A DNA stretch of 64,000 bases, taken from Haloferula sp. BvORR071 (GTDB lineage: Bacteria; Verrucomicrobiota; Verrucomicrobiia; Verrucomicrobiales; Akkermansiaceae). Where the stretch lies: the NCBI RefSeq assembly GCF_000739615.1, contig NZ_BATP01000002.1, positions 1-64,000 of the forward strand, given 5' to 3'. Under the pieces are notes generated by a model. The model worked only from the letters and a program-made list of their open reading frames with translations. It was not told where the DNA came from and did no database searches. A program made the position numbers and the translations under genes. Positions 8,195-15,621 of this stretch are shown here, piece by piece (within the stretch, counting starts at the first letter, position 1; each line of letters starts with the position of its first letter).

Positions 8195-9106
8195 ATGTCT
8201 GGAAATCCCTCGGTTCTTTCCCTCACCGAACTGAAACAGCGACTGGAGGGCGCGGAGCCGCCCTTGCTGGTCGATGTCCGTCTGCAGGAGGACTGTGACT
8301 GCAAGCGTCTCCCCGGTGCTTGGAACAACTGCGTCTATGAGGTCGCCTTTCTGGAGCGGATGCAGGAGAAGCTGCCGGCCACCGCCCAAGCGGTCTGCGT
8401 CTATGGGAGCGGGCCGGATAGCCAGGAGAGCCGGGTGGCGGCGGAGAAGCTCTGCCGTGCGGGCTACACGCAGGTGTTAGAGTTCCGCGAAGGCGTGGAG
8501 GGCTGGAAGGCCGCTGGCCTCGCGGTGGAGGAGGGGACTCCGGCGGCTGCGGCCGCTAAACCCCGCGATGGCACCTATGCCCTGGATCTCGCGGAGAGCC
8601 GGGTGCAGTGGACCGGTCGCAACCTGCTGAACCATCACCACGGGACCCTGTGCTTGAAGTCCGGTGAGCTGAGCATCGCCGGTGGCAAGCTGACGGGTGG
8701 TAGTTTCGTTTTCGATATGCAGGGCATCGCCTGCGAGGACCTCGCTGGTGATCCCTTGCACGAGATGCTGATCGCGCACCTGCTGAGCGATGACTTCTTC
8801 GAGGTGGACAAGTATCCGGAAGCTTCCTTCAAGATCAGCGGTGCCTCCGAAGTGGCCGGTGCCACGCCGGGATCGGCGGACTTGAAGGTGAAGGGCGTGC
8901 TGACGCTGAAGGGGATCGATGGCGAGATCGAGTTCCTGGCCAGCAGTGGTATCACCGCCGAGGGCAAGCTCGCGGCGCAGGCGGCCTTTGCGATCGATCG
9001 CACGCGCTGGAATGTGATCTACGGATCCGGGAAGTTCTTCCGCAGCCTCGGCGGACACCTGGTGAATGATATGATCGAGCTGCAGTTGAGGATGGTGACG
9101 GCGTAG
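8195..9106 (+). CDS. Rhodanese-like domain fused to YceI-like lipocalin domain
   Basis: 303 residues from the ATG at 8195; an earlier in-frame ATG at 8147 would add 16 residues. Residues 1 to about 112 are rhodanese-like ('PPLLVDVRLQEDCDCKRLPG', 'GVEGWKAAGLAV'). The active loop reads 'VCVYGSGPDSQESRVAAEKL': where active rhodaneses have Cys, this protein seems to have Gly, so sulfur transfer is doubtful. After an Ala/Pro linker, residues about 127-303 match YceI proteins, which bind polyprenyl-type lipids in a beta-barrel ('LDLAESRVQWTGRNLLNHHH', 'MLIAHLLSDDFFEVDKYPEA', 'FAIDRTRWNVIYGSGKFF'). No signal peptide is visible, so it may act in the cytoplasm. Confidence 0.85.
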   Translation: MSGNPSVLSLTELKQRLEGAEPPLLVDVRLQEDCDCKRLPGAWNNCVYEVAFLERMQEKLPATAQAVCVYGSGPDSQESRVAAEKLCRAGYTQVLEFREGVEGWKAAGLAVEEGTPAAAAAKPRDGTYALDLAESRVQWTGRNLLNHHHGTLCLKSGELSIAGGKLTGGSFVFDMQGIACEDLAGDPLHEMLIAHLLSDDFFEVDKYPEASFKISGASEVAGATPGSADLKVKGVLTLKGIDGEIEFLASSGITAEGKLAAQAAFAIDRTRWNVIYGSGKFFRSLGGHLVNDMIELQLRMVTA

Positions 9107-9115
9107 TGCCTTCTC

Positions 9116-9139
9116 GCGGCGTAGCCGCCTTGGAGTGCG
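9116..9139 (+). repeat. Short dispersed repeat (copy 1)
   Basis: The word CGGCGTAGCCGCCTTGGAG followed by TGCG closely matches a second copy at 50095-50118, which differs by two substitutions and one inserted base. Both copies lie just after genes and next to larger repeats or hairpins. Function unknown. Confidence 0.4.
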
Positions 9140-9211
9140 CGCAATCGCGGTCTGCATCTTTTCCTCAAGTTCGTATGAGATCGGACCGATCCATGGAACG
9201 AAGGCGGCGAT

Positions 9212-9462
9212 TCAAGAGTCCCAAAGGGACGGCACGGAGATAGCCCAAGGTAAGCAAGCGAAGCGCAGCGCAACCTTGGGTTCGAGGTCCAGGAAGAAGG
9301 CCCCCTGAATTGGGGGAAAGGAGGTCGCGGGTGAGAAAACCGTCTGGAGTCACCACACTCCTGGCCCCCAGTTCAGGGGGCATGAATGGCTTTCGACATG
9401 ACCCAGGGCTGCGCTGTCGCTTGCCCTGGGCTATCTCCGTGCCGCCCCCTTGGGGCTTTTGA
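9212..9462 (+). repeat. Multi-hairpin repeat, copy C (divergent)
   Basis: This fills most of the 438-bp gap between the YceI fusion and the phosphoesterase. The outer arms contain GGCACGGAGATAGCCCAAGG and, at the far end, CCCTGGGCTATCTCCGTGCC. Inside are four smaller stems: CCCAAGGT/ACCTTGGG, CCCCC/GGGGG at 9301-9316, CCCCC/GGGGG at 9365-9380, and CCCAGGGC/GCCCTGGG. It matches copies at 14747 and 15622 in order and orientation. Stem positions differ in both arms at once: the outer arm has GATAGC/GCTATC here against GAAAGC/GCTTTC there. Conserved folding is therefore the likely selected trait. Confidence 0.75.
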
Positions 9463-9544
9463 GCCGGGCAAGATTCAGCCACTTGCGGGTAATGTGCAGG
9501 GCAAGCGCCGCACTGCGAGTGTGCCAAGTGGCCCTTGAGCTTTG

Positions 9545-10603
9545 TTACACCACCACCTCAAACTGCTGCTCAGGCCCATCCATCCACTTGTCGAGCCAGG
9601 GCGAGTAGGTCTTCACGCGCACGGTCTTCTTGTCCGCCAGGAACTGCATCAGGCGGAAGTAGCCGCCACCGTGGAAGGGGCGGTCGGGCTTCACGCCGTA
9701 TTGATAGTTCGAGAGGATCTGGTGGACGTTCTGTCCACCCTTGCCCGGGCTCACGGTGCGGGCGGCACCGTCGTTCAGGACGTGGCCATTCAGCGTGAAG
9801 CGGATGTTTGCATGCTGTGAGACGAGCTTCTGCCAGAGGTCCTCGCCATCGTTGACCTCCTCGTTCTTGGCGAGGGGATAGGTCTTCGGGTTCCAAGTCT
9901 GCTTGCTGCCGAACTTCGCGAGATCGTAGCGCGTGTCGTCGGAGAACATGTAGGCATGCGTGGTCATGATCACCGTGTGGTGAGGATGCGCCGAGGCCTG
10001 CTCATTTGCCCAGGCGACCACCGCATTGCGCGGCGCGAACTCGAGCGCGAGGATCAGGAAGTCGCCATGCGGAGTGTTGAAGCCGTGGGCGGAGTTCTCC
10101 AGGTGGCCGGGCTCGAAGTAGACCACGCTCTGGCTGTTAGAGTAGTCCGCGGGCTTGAAGAAATCATTCATCAGCGTGCTGCGGTCGGCGGTGCCACCAT
10201 TGGCACCGAGGTCATGATTGCCGGGCAGCAGGGAGTAGGGGATGCCGGCCTTCTTGATCACATCCATCGCCGCCTTCGCATTCGTCCACTGGTAGGGCAG
10301 GTTGTTGTCGGTAATGTCGCCGAGATGGGCGACGAAGCGGATGTCGTGGCTCTCCTTGTGCGCCGCGACCCACTCCGCCTGGCGGATGAAGACCTCCGGG
10401 TGCAGGCGGGTGAGGCTCTGGCTATCCGGGAAGACGGCGAGGGTCCAGCTGCCCTTCGGCGCATCGAAGGGGATCTCCGGGATCTTCTCCGCATGCGGCT
10501 CGACCGCTGGTGCCTCGGCCGGGGCTTGGGCAAGCAGCGAGGGCGGAATGACGCCAGCGAGCGTGCCGGCGGCGAGCGATTTCAGGGAAGTGCGGCGGTC
10601 CAT
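9545..10603 (-). CDS. Exported calcineurin-like metallophosphoesterase
   Basis: 352 residues. The N-terminus 'MDRRTSLKSLAAGTLAGVIP' has a twin-arginine followed by a hydrophobic stretch and LLAQ, so Tat export is likely. The metal-binding motifs of the calcineurin-like family are present: 'VFPDSQSL' (first Asp; the usual His of DxH is Gln), 'VAHLGDITDNN', 'LLPGNHDLGANGG', 'VIMTTHAY' and 'FTLNGHVLNDGAA'. It should hydrolyse phosphomono- or diesters in the periplasm. The substrate is unknown. It is a single gene with the multi-hairpin repeat just beyond its stop. Confidence 0.85.
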   Translation of the reverse strand: MDRRTSLKSLAAGTLAGVIPPSLLAQAPAEAPAVEPHAEKIPEIPFDAPKGSWTLAVFPDSQSLTRLHPEVFIRQAEWVAAHKESHDIRFVAHLGDITDNNLPYQWTNAKAAMDVIKKAGIPYSLLPGNHDLGANGGTADRSTLMNDFFKPADYSNSQSVVYFEPGHLENSAHGFNTPHGDFLILALEFAPRNAVVAWANEQASAHPHHTVIMTTHAYMFSDDTRYDLAKFGSKQTWNPKTYPLAKNEEVNDGEDLWQKLVSQHANIRFTLNGHVLNDGAARTVSPGKGGQNVHQILSNYQYGVKPDRPFHGGGYFRLMQFLADKKTVRVKTYSPWLDKWMDGPEQQFEVVV

Positions 10604-10669
10604 GGGTTTGCGAAAGGGCGCGTGAATCCCTTTCTACGCCCGATGCGGCGGCCGCGTTTCAAGTCCGCC

Positions 10670-11524
10670 TTAGATCCCGGTCAGCAGCAGCGCACCGACA
10701 ATCCCGGCCTGCTGCTCCAGGAGCGGCGGGACCACGTAGGGGCTGGCTGAGAGCGGCACGAAATATCCCGCGGCGATCTCCTTCAGGATCCGCTCGGTCT
10801 TCTCATGGAAGCCCTCTGCCTGCGAGACGCCGCCGCCGATGATCACCCGCGCGGAGGAAACCACGCCTAGCAGCGAGAGCACCCCGTGCGCGAGATACCA
10901 AGCCTCCGTATCCCAAGCGGCATGATCGCGGGGCAGCTCCGCGGCAGGCTGGCCCCAGCGCGCCGCGATCGAGGGACCGCTGGCCAGGCCTTCGAGGCAA
11001 TCCTTGTGGAAAGAGCAGATGCCGGGATACTCATCGCCGGGGCAGCGGGGCACCTTGATGTGGCCGAACTCCGGGTGCAAAGCACCGTGGATCAGGTGCC
11101 CGCCGGAGAGAATGCCCGCGCCGATGCCAGTGCCGATGGTGATGTAGGCGAGATCGTCCACGCCTTGGCCTGCGCCCAGCCGCGCCTCCGCCAGCACTGC
11201 CGCATTCACATCGGTATCGAGCGTGACCTTGGCCGCGGGGAAGACCTCCGCGATAGCGCCGGTGATCGAAAAATCCTTCCAGCCCGGCTTGGGCGTGGCG
11301 ATGACCTTGCCATACTCCGGGCGCCCCGGGACGATGCCGATCGGCCCGAAGGCCGCCACCCCGATCGCCTCCGGCGTGCCGCGCTCCGCGAACCACTGCA
11401 GCGCCCGCCCGAAGGTCTCCGCCGGGGTGGTGGTCGGGAAGCGCCACTCCTCCTGCACGAGGCCCGTAGCCGTGCCAATGGCGACGACCGTCTTGCCGCC
11501 GCCCAGTTCGATTCCCGCGATCAT
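10670..11524 (-). CDS. ROK-family fructokinase
   Basis: 284 residues. The N-terminal phosphate-binding turn is 'IAGIELGGGKTVVAIG'. The catalytic region 'VTLDTDVNAAVLAEARLGAG' and 'YITIGTGIGAGILSGG' follows, then the zinc-binding ROK segment 'HPEFGHIKVPRCPGD' and 'GICSFHKDCLEGLASGPSIA' with one His and three Cys. The spacing fits ScrK/Mak-type fructokinases that make fructose-6-phosphate from fructose and ATP. Other hexose substrates are possible. It lies 10 bases after the KDPG aldolase stop on the same strand, so the two form a small sugar-breakdown operon. Confidence 0.88.
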   Translation of the reverse strand: MIAGIELGGGKTVVAIGTATGLVQEEWRFPTTTPAETFGRALQWFAERGTPEAIGVAAFGPIGIVPGRPEYGKVIATPKPGWKDFSITGAIAEVFPAAKVTLDTDVNAAVLAEARLGAGQGVDDLAYITIGTGIGAGILSGGHLIHGALHPEFGHIKVPRCPGDEYPGICSFHKDCLEGLASGPSIAARWGQPAAELPRDHAAWDTEAWYLAHGVLSLLGVVSSARVIIGGGVSQAEGFHEKTERILKEIAAGYFVPLSASPYVVPPLLEQQAGIVGALLLTGI

Positions 11525-11534
11525 GGAGGCGACT

Positions 11535-12167
11535 CTAACGAGCCGCCGCGGCCGCTGCCAGCGCCTCGCGAGTCAGGCGGGTAATTTCCTCCCACTTGCC
11601 CTCATTCACGAGCTGCTTGTCCACCATCCAGGAGCCACCGATCGCGGCGACCACCGGCAGCTTCAGGTATTCCGCCAGATTCGCGCTGGTCACCCCGCCA
11701 GTCGGGATGAATTTCACGCCGGTGTGGCCGTAGGGACCGGCCAGCGACTTGAGCATCGCGGTGCCACCGGCGGCCTCCGCGGGGAAGAACTTCAGCAGCT
11801 TGCAACCCAGCGCCAGCGCCTGCTCGACCTCGCTGGGCGTCATCACGCCGGGAGAGAATTGCAGGCCCACCTCGGCGGCCTTGGCCACCGTCCGCGGGTT
11901 CAGGCCCGGTGCCAGGCCGAAGACCGCGCCAGCATCCTTCGCCCGCGCGACCTGATCATTCTCCAGCAGCGTGCCAGCACCCACCAGGATCTCCGGGAAG
12001 CGCTTGGCAATCCGCCGGATCGATTCCTCCGCCGCCTCCGTGCGGAAGGTGATCTCCATGATGTCCAGCCCACCGGCCAGCAGCGCCTCCGCCAAGGGCT
12101 CGGCGGAATCGGCGTGGTCGAGGACGATGACGGGAACAATGCGCTTGGCGAGGACTCGGTCGAGCAT
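11535..12167 (-). CDS. eda: KDPG/KHG aldolase
   Basis: 210 residues, the usual length for Eda. The Schiff-base lysine lies in 'LGCKLLKFFPAEAAGG', the catalytic glutamate in 'LDIMEITFRTEAAEESI', and the phosphate-binding turns are 'FIPTGGVT' and 'VAAIGGSWMV'. It cleaves 2-keto-3-deoxy-6-phosphogluconate to pyruvate and glyceraldehyde-3-phosphate in the Entner-Doudoroff or uronate pathways, and may also act on 4-hydroxy-2-oxoglutarate. No edd or kdgK gene is nearby; the partner downstream is a fructokinase. Confidence 0.92.
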   Translation of the reverse strand: MLDRVLAKRIVPVIVLDHADSAEPLAEALLAGGLDIMEITFRTEAAEESIRRIAKRFPEILVGAGTLLENDQVARAKDAGAVFGLAPGLNPRTVAKAAEVGLQFSPGVMTPSEVEQALALGCKLLKFFPAEAAGGTAMLKSLAGPYGHTGVKFIPTGGVTSANLAEYLKLPVVAAIGGSWMVDKQLVNEGKWEEITRLTREALAAAAAAR

Positions 12168-12402
12168 GGACGGGAGAAGAGTTTGCTAGTGGTCAGTGTG
12201 CAGTTTTCAGCAAGACGCAGGAAGTCCCCGAAGGGGTGAGCGGGGAGACTCTGTGGCAGTGCTATTCCGCGCGGCAAGGCGCATCCGTGGCTGCGGCAGG
12301 AAGGCGAATGAGGAATGCAGGATTCGGGATGCCGGAATGGAGTGGGGAGTTCCTGCGCCAACCGCGAACTTGCTGTTGGTGCAGGAGGACGCACTTGACC
12401 CG

Positions 12403-12452
12403 ATTTTCCATTCCATTCCAAAACCCTAGGGAGTTGGAATGGAATGGAAAAT
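12403..12452. repeat. 50-nt palindrome with a CCCTAGGG core
   Basis: Left arm ATTTTCCATTCCATTCCAA (12403-12421) and right arm TTGGAATGGAATGGAAAAT (12434-12452) are perfectly complementary over 19 bp. The 12-base loop itself holds the palindrome CCCTAGGG (12424-12431). It lies in the 362-bp gap upstream of eda, where 12168-12402 shows no gene or clear signal. It resembles the two GTCCGAT palindromes beside it in size and loop. Confidence 0.7.
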
Positions 12453-12475
12453 GGGAGCGGGGACCACACTCATTC

Positions 12476-12519
12476 GTCCGATCCGTCCGATAGTCCTAGG
12501 GGAATCGGACGGATCGGAC
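12476..12519. repeat. 44-nt palindrome, GTCCGAT arms, CCTAGGG loop (left copy)
   Basis: GTCCGATCCGTCCGAT (12476-12491) pairs perfectly with ATCGGACGGATCGGAC (12504-12519) across a 12-base loop containing CCTAGGG. The same arms recur at 13072-13119, just past the small membrane protein gene, so the gene lies between two copies. There is no T-run on either side. Confidence 0.7.
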
Positions 12520-12529
12520 AGAAGAAGGC

Positions 12530-13060
12530 GTGGCTCCTGATAAAATTACGCTGCTCGCTTTGTGGCAGAAGCCTGCTCAGCTTGCTGCGGTGAAGCTCGC
12601 CCTCCACCGCTCCCTCACCTTCTGGTCTGGCATCCTCGTGATGGCGTTCATTTGTTGGGCTTGGTGGGATTCGAGGATCGTTTGGACAACGATACAAGGC
12701 GGTGCCATTCACTGTGATACGATGGAGGCGGCAGTGGCTGTCCGATATGATCACTACAATCGAACCAAGTTTAGATTCAGCAGGTTCGATCACCGGAATT
12801 GGGTTTACACCGGAAAGGGGAGCCCGTCCCGCATGAGGCCCCTCTTTGTTCGGGGTGGTGGGAAACCGCGAGAGGAAATGCCCCTGCCATTGGAACCGGA
12901 CGAACGGTCGCCCTACGAGGAAATCCGAGACACTTGGGCCTACGATGATCCACGAGATTGGTATCTCATGCTGCCATATTGGGTTGCTCTACTTGCCGCG
13001 ATGGTTCCTTGGCTCGGGCTGCTCTTCTGGCGGGCGAGGCGGAGGAGGAAGGCATACTGA
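12530..13060 (+). CDS. Small two-helix membrane protein, unknown
   Basis: 176 residues from a GTG at 12530. A membrane helix at about 30-48 ('LTFWSGILVMAFICWAWWDS') and another near the C-terminus (about 147-168, 'LPYWVALLAAMVPWLGLLFW') flank a polar middle of about 95 residues. The C-terminus is very basic (RARRRRKAY). The polar part is probably outside the cytoplasm. I do not recognise the family. The gene sits tightly between two copies of the same palindrome (12476 and 13072), with starts and ends 10-11 bases away, so it may be carried with them. Confidence 0.6.
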   Translation: MAPDKITLLALWQKPAQLAAVKLALHRSLTFWSGILVMAFICWAWWDSRIVWTTIQGGAIHCDTMEAAVAVRYDHYNRTKFRFSRFDHRNWVYTGKGSPSRMRPLFVRGGGKPREEMPLPLEPDERSPYEEIRDTWAYDDPRDWYLMLPYWVALLAAMVPWLGLLFWRARRRRKAY

Positions 13061-13071
13061 GGAGCCCCGGT

Positions 13072-13119
13072 CTGTCCGATCCGTCCGATTCCCCTAGGGT
13101 TGTCGGACGGATCGGACAG
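13072..13119. repeat. 48-nt palindrome, GTCCGAT arms, CCCTAGGG loop (right copy)
   Basis: CTGTCCGATCCGTCCGA (13072-13088) pairs with TCGGACGGATCGGACAG (13103-13119), 17 bp without mismatch. The 14-base loop includes CCCTAGGG. The arms are nearly the same sequence as the copy at 12476. It lies between the stop codons of the small membrane protein and the AAA protein, so it could also act as a bidirectional transcript end. Confidence 0.7.
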
Positions 13120-13133
13120 GGTTGAACGGCGTC

Positions 13134-14339
13134 TCAAGCTTCGGGATCTTCCTTCCACCAGAACTTGCCCATCGCATCTTCCACGATGTTCTCGGGAAGC
13201 TCGGCCAGCAGCTTATAGCCAGTGGAACGGACACAGACTCCTGCATTCACCAAACGAGCCACGGCGCTGCCCTTGGTCTCGCCGGACATGCCGCGAAGGG
13301 CTTGAGCCACGGCCTCGAAGGGAAGCCGCGAGCCGGTGCCTGCACTCTCCTCGGTAGGATTGAGGAACCCCTCCATATCAAACTCCGGACACGGATCGAA
13401 GAGCCCGTTCTTCCGATGCCAGGCGCTCGGCGCGCCTTCCAGCCCGTCGTTGTTCTTGCAGCAGGTCAGCACCACCGTGCCATCGCTCAGGTCCTTGCTC
13501 GCCGGTTCCAGCGCGAAGACGCACCTGGCCGCGGCACCGATCTGATAACTCCCCGCCAGCTCATGCAGCAGGTCGCGGCCGTGCTTGCGGTTCGACTCAT
13601 TGCCCTTCTTGCGCATGTGGTGGATCACCAGCAGCGCGGGCTTCTGCGCCGGATCCTCTGGCAAGCAGGCGAAGATCGAGTCGAGCGCTTGCCGGTAGTC
13701 CTGCTGCTTGTCGCCATCCGCGGCGCGGTTCCAGGGATCGATGATCACCAGTCCCGGCTGCCACTCGGCGATGTAGCGCCGCAACTCGGCACGGAAGGAT
13801 GGCTCGCTGAAGGCCAGCCCATAGGTCGGCGGCGGGGTGATCCGCAGCCAGTCATCCAGCACCTCATCATCATCGCCCGGCGTGGCCGCTCCCAGCTCGG
13901 CCTTGAGACGGAAGGGACCGTTCTCGCACTGGATGATCAGGGTGCGGAAGCGGCTGTGGATCGGGTGCCCCAGCCAATCCGCGCCACTCGCCCCGGCGAT
14001 CGCCATGGCCATCGCGGCACGGCTCTTGCCCACGCCCGGCCAACCGCTGATCACGGTCAAATTGCCACGGGTCAGGTGGCAATCGCCCATCAGCACGAAG
14101 TCCGCCGGCGGGGTGAAGTTCATGAACTCCGAGGGCTTCCACGCTTGCAGCCATTGGCGCTTGGCACCGGTCTTGTCCTGGGACTGCGCGCTGGACTCCA
14201 GGGTCTCGAAGCTGATCGCCCGCGGACCGGCGTCATCGATGTGCTCGATGGCTTCCCGCCAGCGGGCTTCGGCGGCTTCGATCTCTTCGGGCGAGCATCG
14301 TTCGTCGCGGTAAGAAGGATGATCGAGGGGAGCAATCAT
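13134..14339 (-). CDS. RepA-like AAA ATPase (KaiC/DnaB-type fold)
   Basis: 401 residues from the ATG at 14339, which overlaps the upstream stop as ATGA. This start is preferred over the long out-of-context extension to 14555. Walker A is 'VISGWPGVGKSRAAMAMAIA', about residues 101-120. Walker B is the region 'PGLVIIDPWNRAADGDKQQD', and a conserved His pair follows in 'ALLVIHHMRKKG'. This order is typical of the AAA_25/RepA-like hexameric helicase family found in plasmids, prophages and satellites next to a small HTH gene. It probably binds DNA or ATP in replication of a mobile element. No integrase or replication origin is visible, so it may be a remnant. Confidence 0.8.
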   Translation of the reverse strand: MIAPLDHPSYRDERCSPEEIEAAEARWREAIEHIDDAGPRAISFETLESSAQSQDKTGAKRQWLQAWKPSEFMNFTPPADFVLMGDCHLTRGNLTVISGWPGVGKSRAAMAMAIAGASGADWLGHPIHSRFRTLIIQCENGPFRLKAELGAATPGDDDEVLDDWLRITPPPTYGLAFSEPSFRAELRRYIAEWQPGLVIIDPWNRAADGDKQQDYRQALDSIFACLPEDPAQKPALLVIHHMRKKGNESNRKHGRDLLHELAGSYQIGAAARCVFALEPASKDLSDGTVVLTCCKNNDGLEGAPSAWHRKNGLFDPCPEFDMEGFLNPTEESAGTGSRLPFEAVAQALRGMSGETKGSAVARLVNAGVCVRSTGYKLLAELPENIVEDAMGKFWWKEDPEA

Positions 14340-14656
14340 GCTGCACCTCCTTTCTTCGCCGCTTGCTGCTGTTGCTGCTCCGCCAGCAAAGTCTCCAGAT
14401 AGTCGTTCAGGCTGGCGAGGCGAATGATCCGCGTGCCCTGCTTCTCGCCCGGGCTCTCCAGCCGGACCGAATCGATCTTGCCCTGGCCGATCAGCGCGTA
14501 GAGCCGGGTCCGGCTGATGCCGAAGCCAGCGATGACCTCCTTCGGCCGGATCCACTCGCGGAGGATCGCCTGGGTGGGGGATTTGGATTCAGCTTTCGCG
14601 GCCTGCGTCCCGGCCGCGGGCTCTTGTGTCTCTTGCGTGTCATGTCGTTTCAACAT
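14336..14656 (-). CDS. Excisionase/AlpA-like helix-turn-helix protein
   Basis: 106 residues. The core 'WIRPKEVIAGFGISRTRLYA' followed by 'LIGQGKIDSVRLESPGEKQG' and 'TRIIRLASLNDYLETLLAEQ' is the MerR-like HTH_17 (excisionase/AlpA) pattern. A polar tail rich in Gln follows. Its stop overlaps the ATG of the AAA gene (ATGA), so the two are translated together. Such pairs occur in satellites and integrated plasmids, where the HTH protein regulates excision or replication. Confidence 0.8.
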   Translation of the reverse strand: MLKRHDTQETQEPAAGTQAAKAESKSPTQAILREWIRPKEVIAGFGISRTRLYALIGQGKIDSVRLESPGEKQGTRIIRLASLNDYLETLLAEQQQQQAAKKGGAA

Positions 14657-14746
14657 GACGTCATGGGATCATCCCGGCCGGGTGCCGCGTAACGGGCGCA
14701 ACTCGGGGTGGGGGAGTTTTTTGGGGCGGGGGCCTGCCCTGCTTCA

Positions 14747-15003
14747 AGAGCCTCGAAGAGGCGGCACGGAGAAAGCCCAGGGTAAGCACGCACCGCGTGC
14801 GCAACCCTGGGAACCGGCCCGAAGAACGAATAGGTCCCCTGAAGGGGGACACGGAGGTCGCGGGTGGGATCACGCAAAGAATCACTGCACTCCGTGCGCC
14901 CCTTCAGGGCGCGTCATGCGTTAACCGCTAGACCCAGGGCTGCGCGCGCTTCGCTTGCTTGCCCTGGGCTTTCTCCGTGCTGCCCCCTTGGGGCTTTGGA
15001 AGC
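14747..15003 (+). repeat. Multi-hairpin repeat, copy A
   Basis: The outer arms GGCACGGAGAAAGCCCAGGG (14763-14782) and CCCTGGGCTTTCTCCGTGCT (14962-14981) pair with one mismatch. Within lie four local stems: CCCAGGGT/ACCCTGGG (14776-14811), GTCCCC/GGGGGAC (14834-14850), GCGCCC/GGGCGC (14896-14912) and CCCAGGGC/GCCCTGGG (14933-14968). The second half is thus an inverted version of the first, as in paired REP elements (BIMEs). It ends about 97 bp before the transposase start. The remaining gap 14657-14746 shows only G-runs. Confidence 0.8.
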
Positions 15004-15099
15004 GCTGCCGCGTTCTTCTGGAACTTTCTCTGCTGTTCGGACCTTTGGGCTCTGGAAGCCACGCTTGATTCGGCCACGGCAAATTGTGAGCTTCTAACA

Positions 15100-15552
15100 A
15101 TGCCGCAATCCCTCGCTTCCTTGCTGGTGCATCTCGTCTTTTCGACCGAGGACCGCGAGCCTTGTCTTGCCGATGAGTTCCGCGACGATCTCCACGGTTA
15201 CATCGGTGGAATTGTCACGCGCTTGGGTGGGCATCTTCTCGCTGCCGGCTCAGTGGCTGATCACATTCACCTTCTGATCTCCCATCCTCGCACGATCTCG
15301 CCCGCCGAGCTCGTGAAAGAGATCAAGATCGGCTCATCCAAGTGGATCAAGGATCGCGACAAGCGGCAGGCGGCGTTTCATTGGCAGGGTGGGTATGGAA
15401 TGTTCTCCATCAGCCCCGGACATCGTGAAGATCTGGAGAAATACATCGCCAACCAAGCGGAGCATCACCGGAAGACCACGTTTCAAGATGAGTTCCGGAA
15501 GCTGCTCACCAAGTATGGGGTGGAGTGGGACGAGCGGTATGTGTGGGATTGA
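15100..15552 (+). CDS. IS200-like Y1 (HUH) transposase
   Basis: 150 residues from the ATG at 15100. The frame stays open upstream into the repeat, but that part translates repeat sequence. Features of the Y1_Tnp family are present: the N-terminus 'LASLLVHLVFSTEDREP', the HUH metal motif in 'SVADHIHLLISHP', the segment 'KEIKIGSSKWIKD', 'FHWQGGYGMFSISPG', and the catalytic tyrosine helix 'LEKYIANQAEHHRKTTFQDE', ending 'YGVEWDERYVWD'. The protein should cut and rejoin single-stranded DNA at hairpins. No TnpB-like gene is present. It looks intact. Confidence 0.9.
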   Translation: MPQSLASLLVHLVFSTEDREPCLADEFRDDLHGYIGGIVTRLGGHLLAAGSVADHIHLLISHPRTISPAELVKEIKIGSSKWIKDRDKRQAAFHWQGGYGMFSISPGHREDLEKYIANQAEHHRKTTFQDEFRKLLTKYGVEWDERYVWD

Positions 15553-15570
15553 AGGGGTCCCAACCCCCGA

Positions 15571-15600
15571 TGGGGCGGCACGGAGAAAGGCCAAGGTGTG
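15571..15600 (+). repeat. Truncated arm of the multi-hairpin repeat
   Basis: GGCGGCACGGAGAAAGGCC followed by AAGGTGTGAAG resembles the 5' outer arm of copies A to C, but no matching 3' half follows. It sits 19 bases after the transposase stop and just before complete copy B, so it is probably a leftover half unit. Confidence 0.5.
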
Positions 15601-15621
15601 AAGACAGGGAGTGACGCCTCC

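Noticed and set aside
9270-9293. tRNA-like T-arm word GGTTCGAGGTCC
   Set aside because: It lies in repeat copy C and no acceptor, D or anticodon arm can be built around it.
13122-14402. Long plus-strand frame opposite the AAA ATPase
   Set aside because: The minus strand codes for clear Walker and HTH proteins; the plus frame is repetitive Ala/Leu/Arg antisense text with no domain.
14650-15099. Short frames through the multi-hairpin repeats (also 15334-15757 and 9165-9527)
   Set aside because: The same Leu/Ser/Pro/Cys-rich peptides recur because the DNA repeats do; hairpin conservation explains them better than protein coding.
15100-15552. IS605-type element with TnpB and guide RNA
   Set aside because: Only the Y1 transposase is present; no TnpB-like gene lies on either side.
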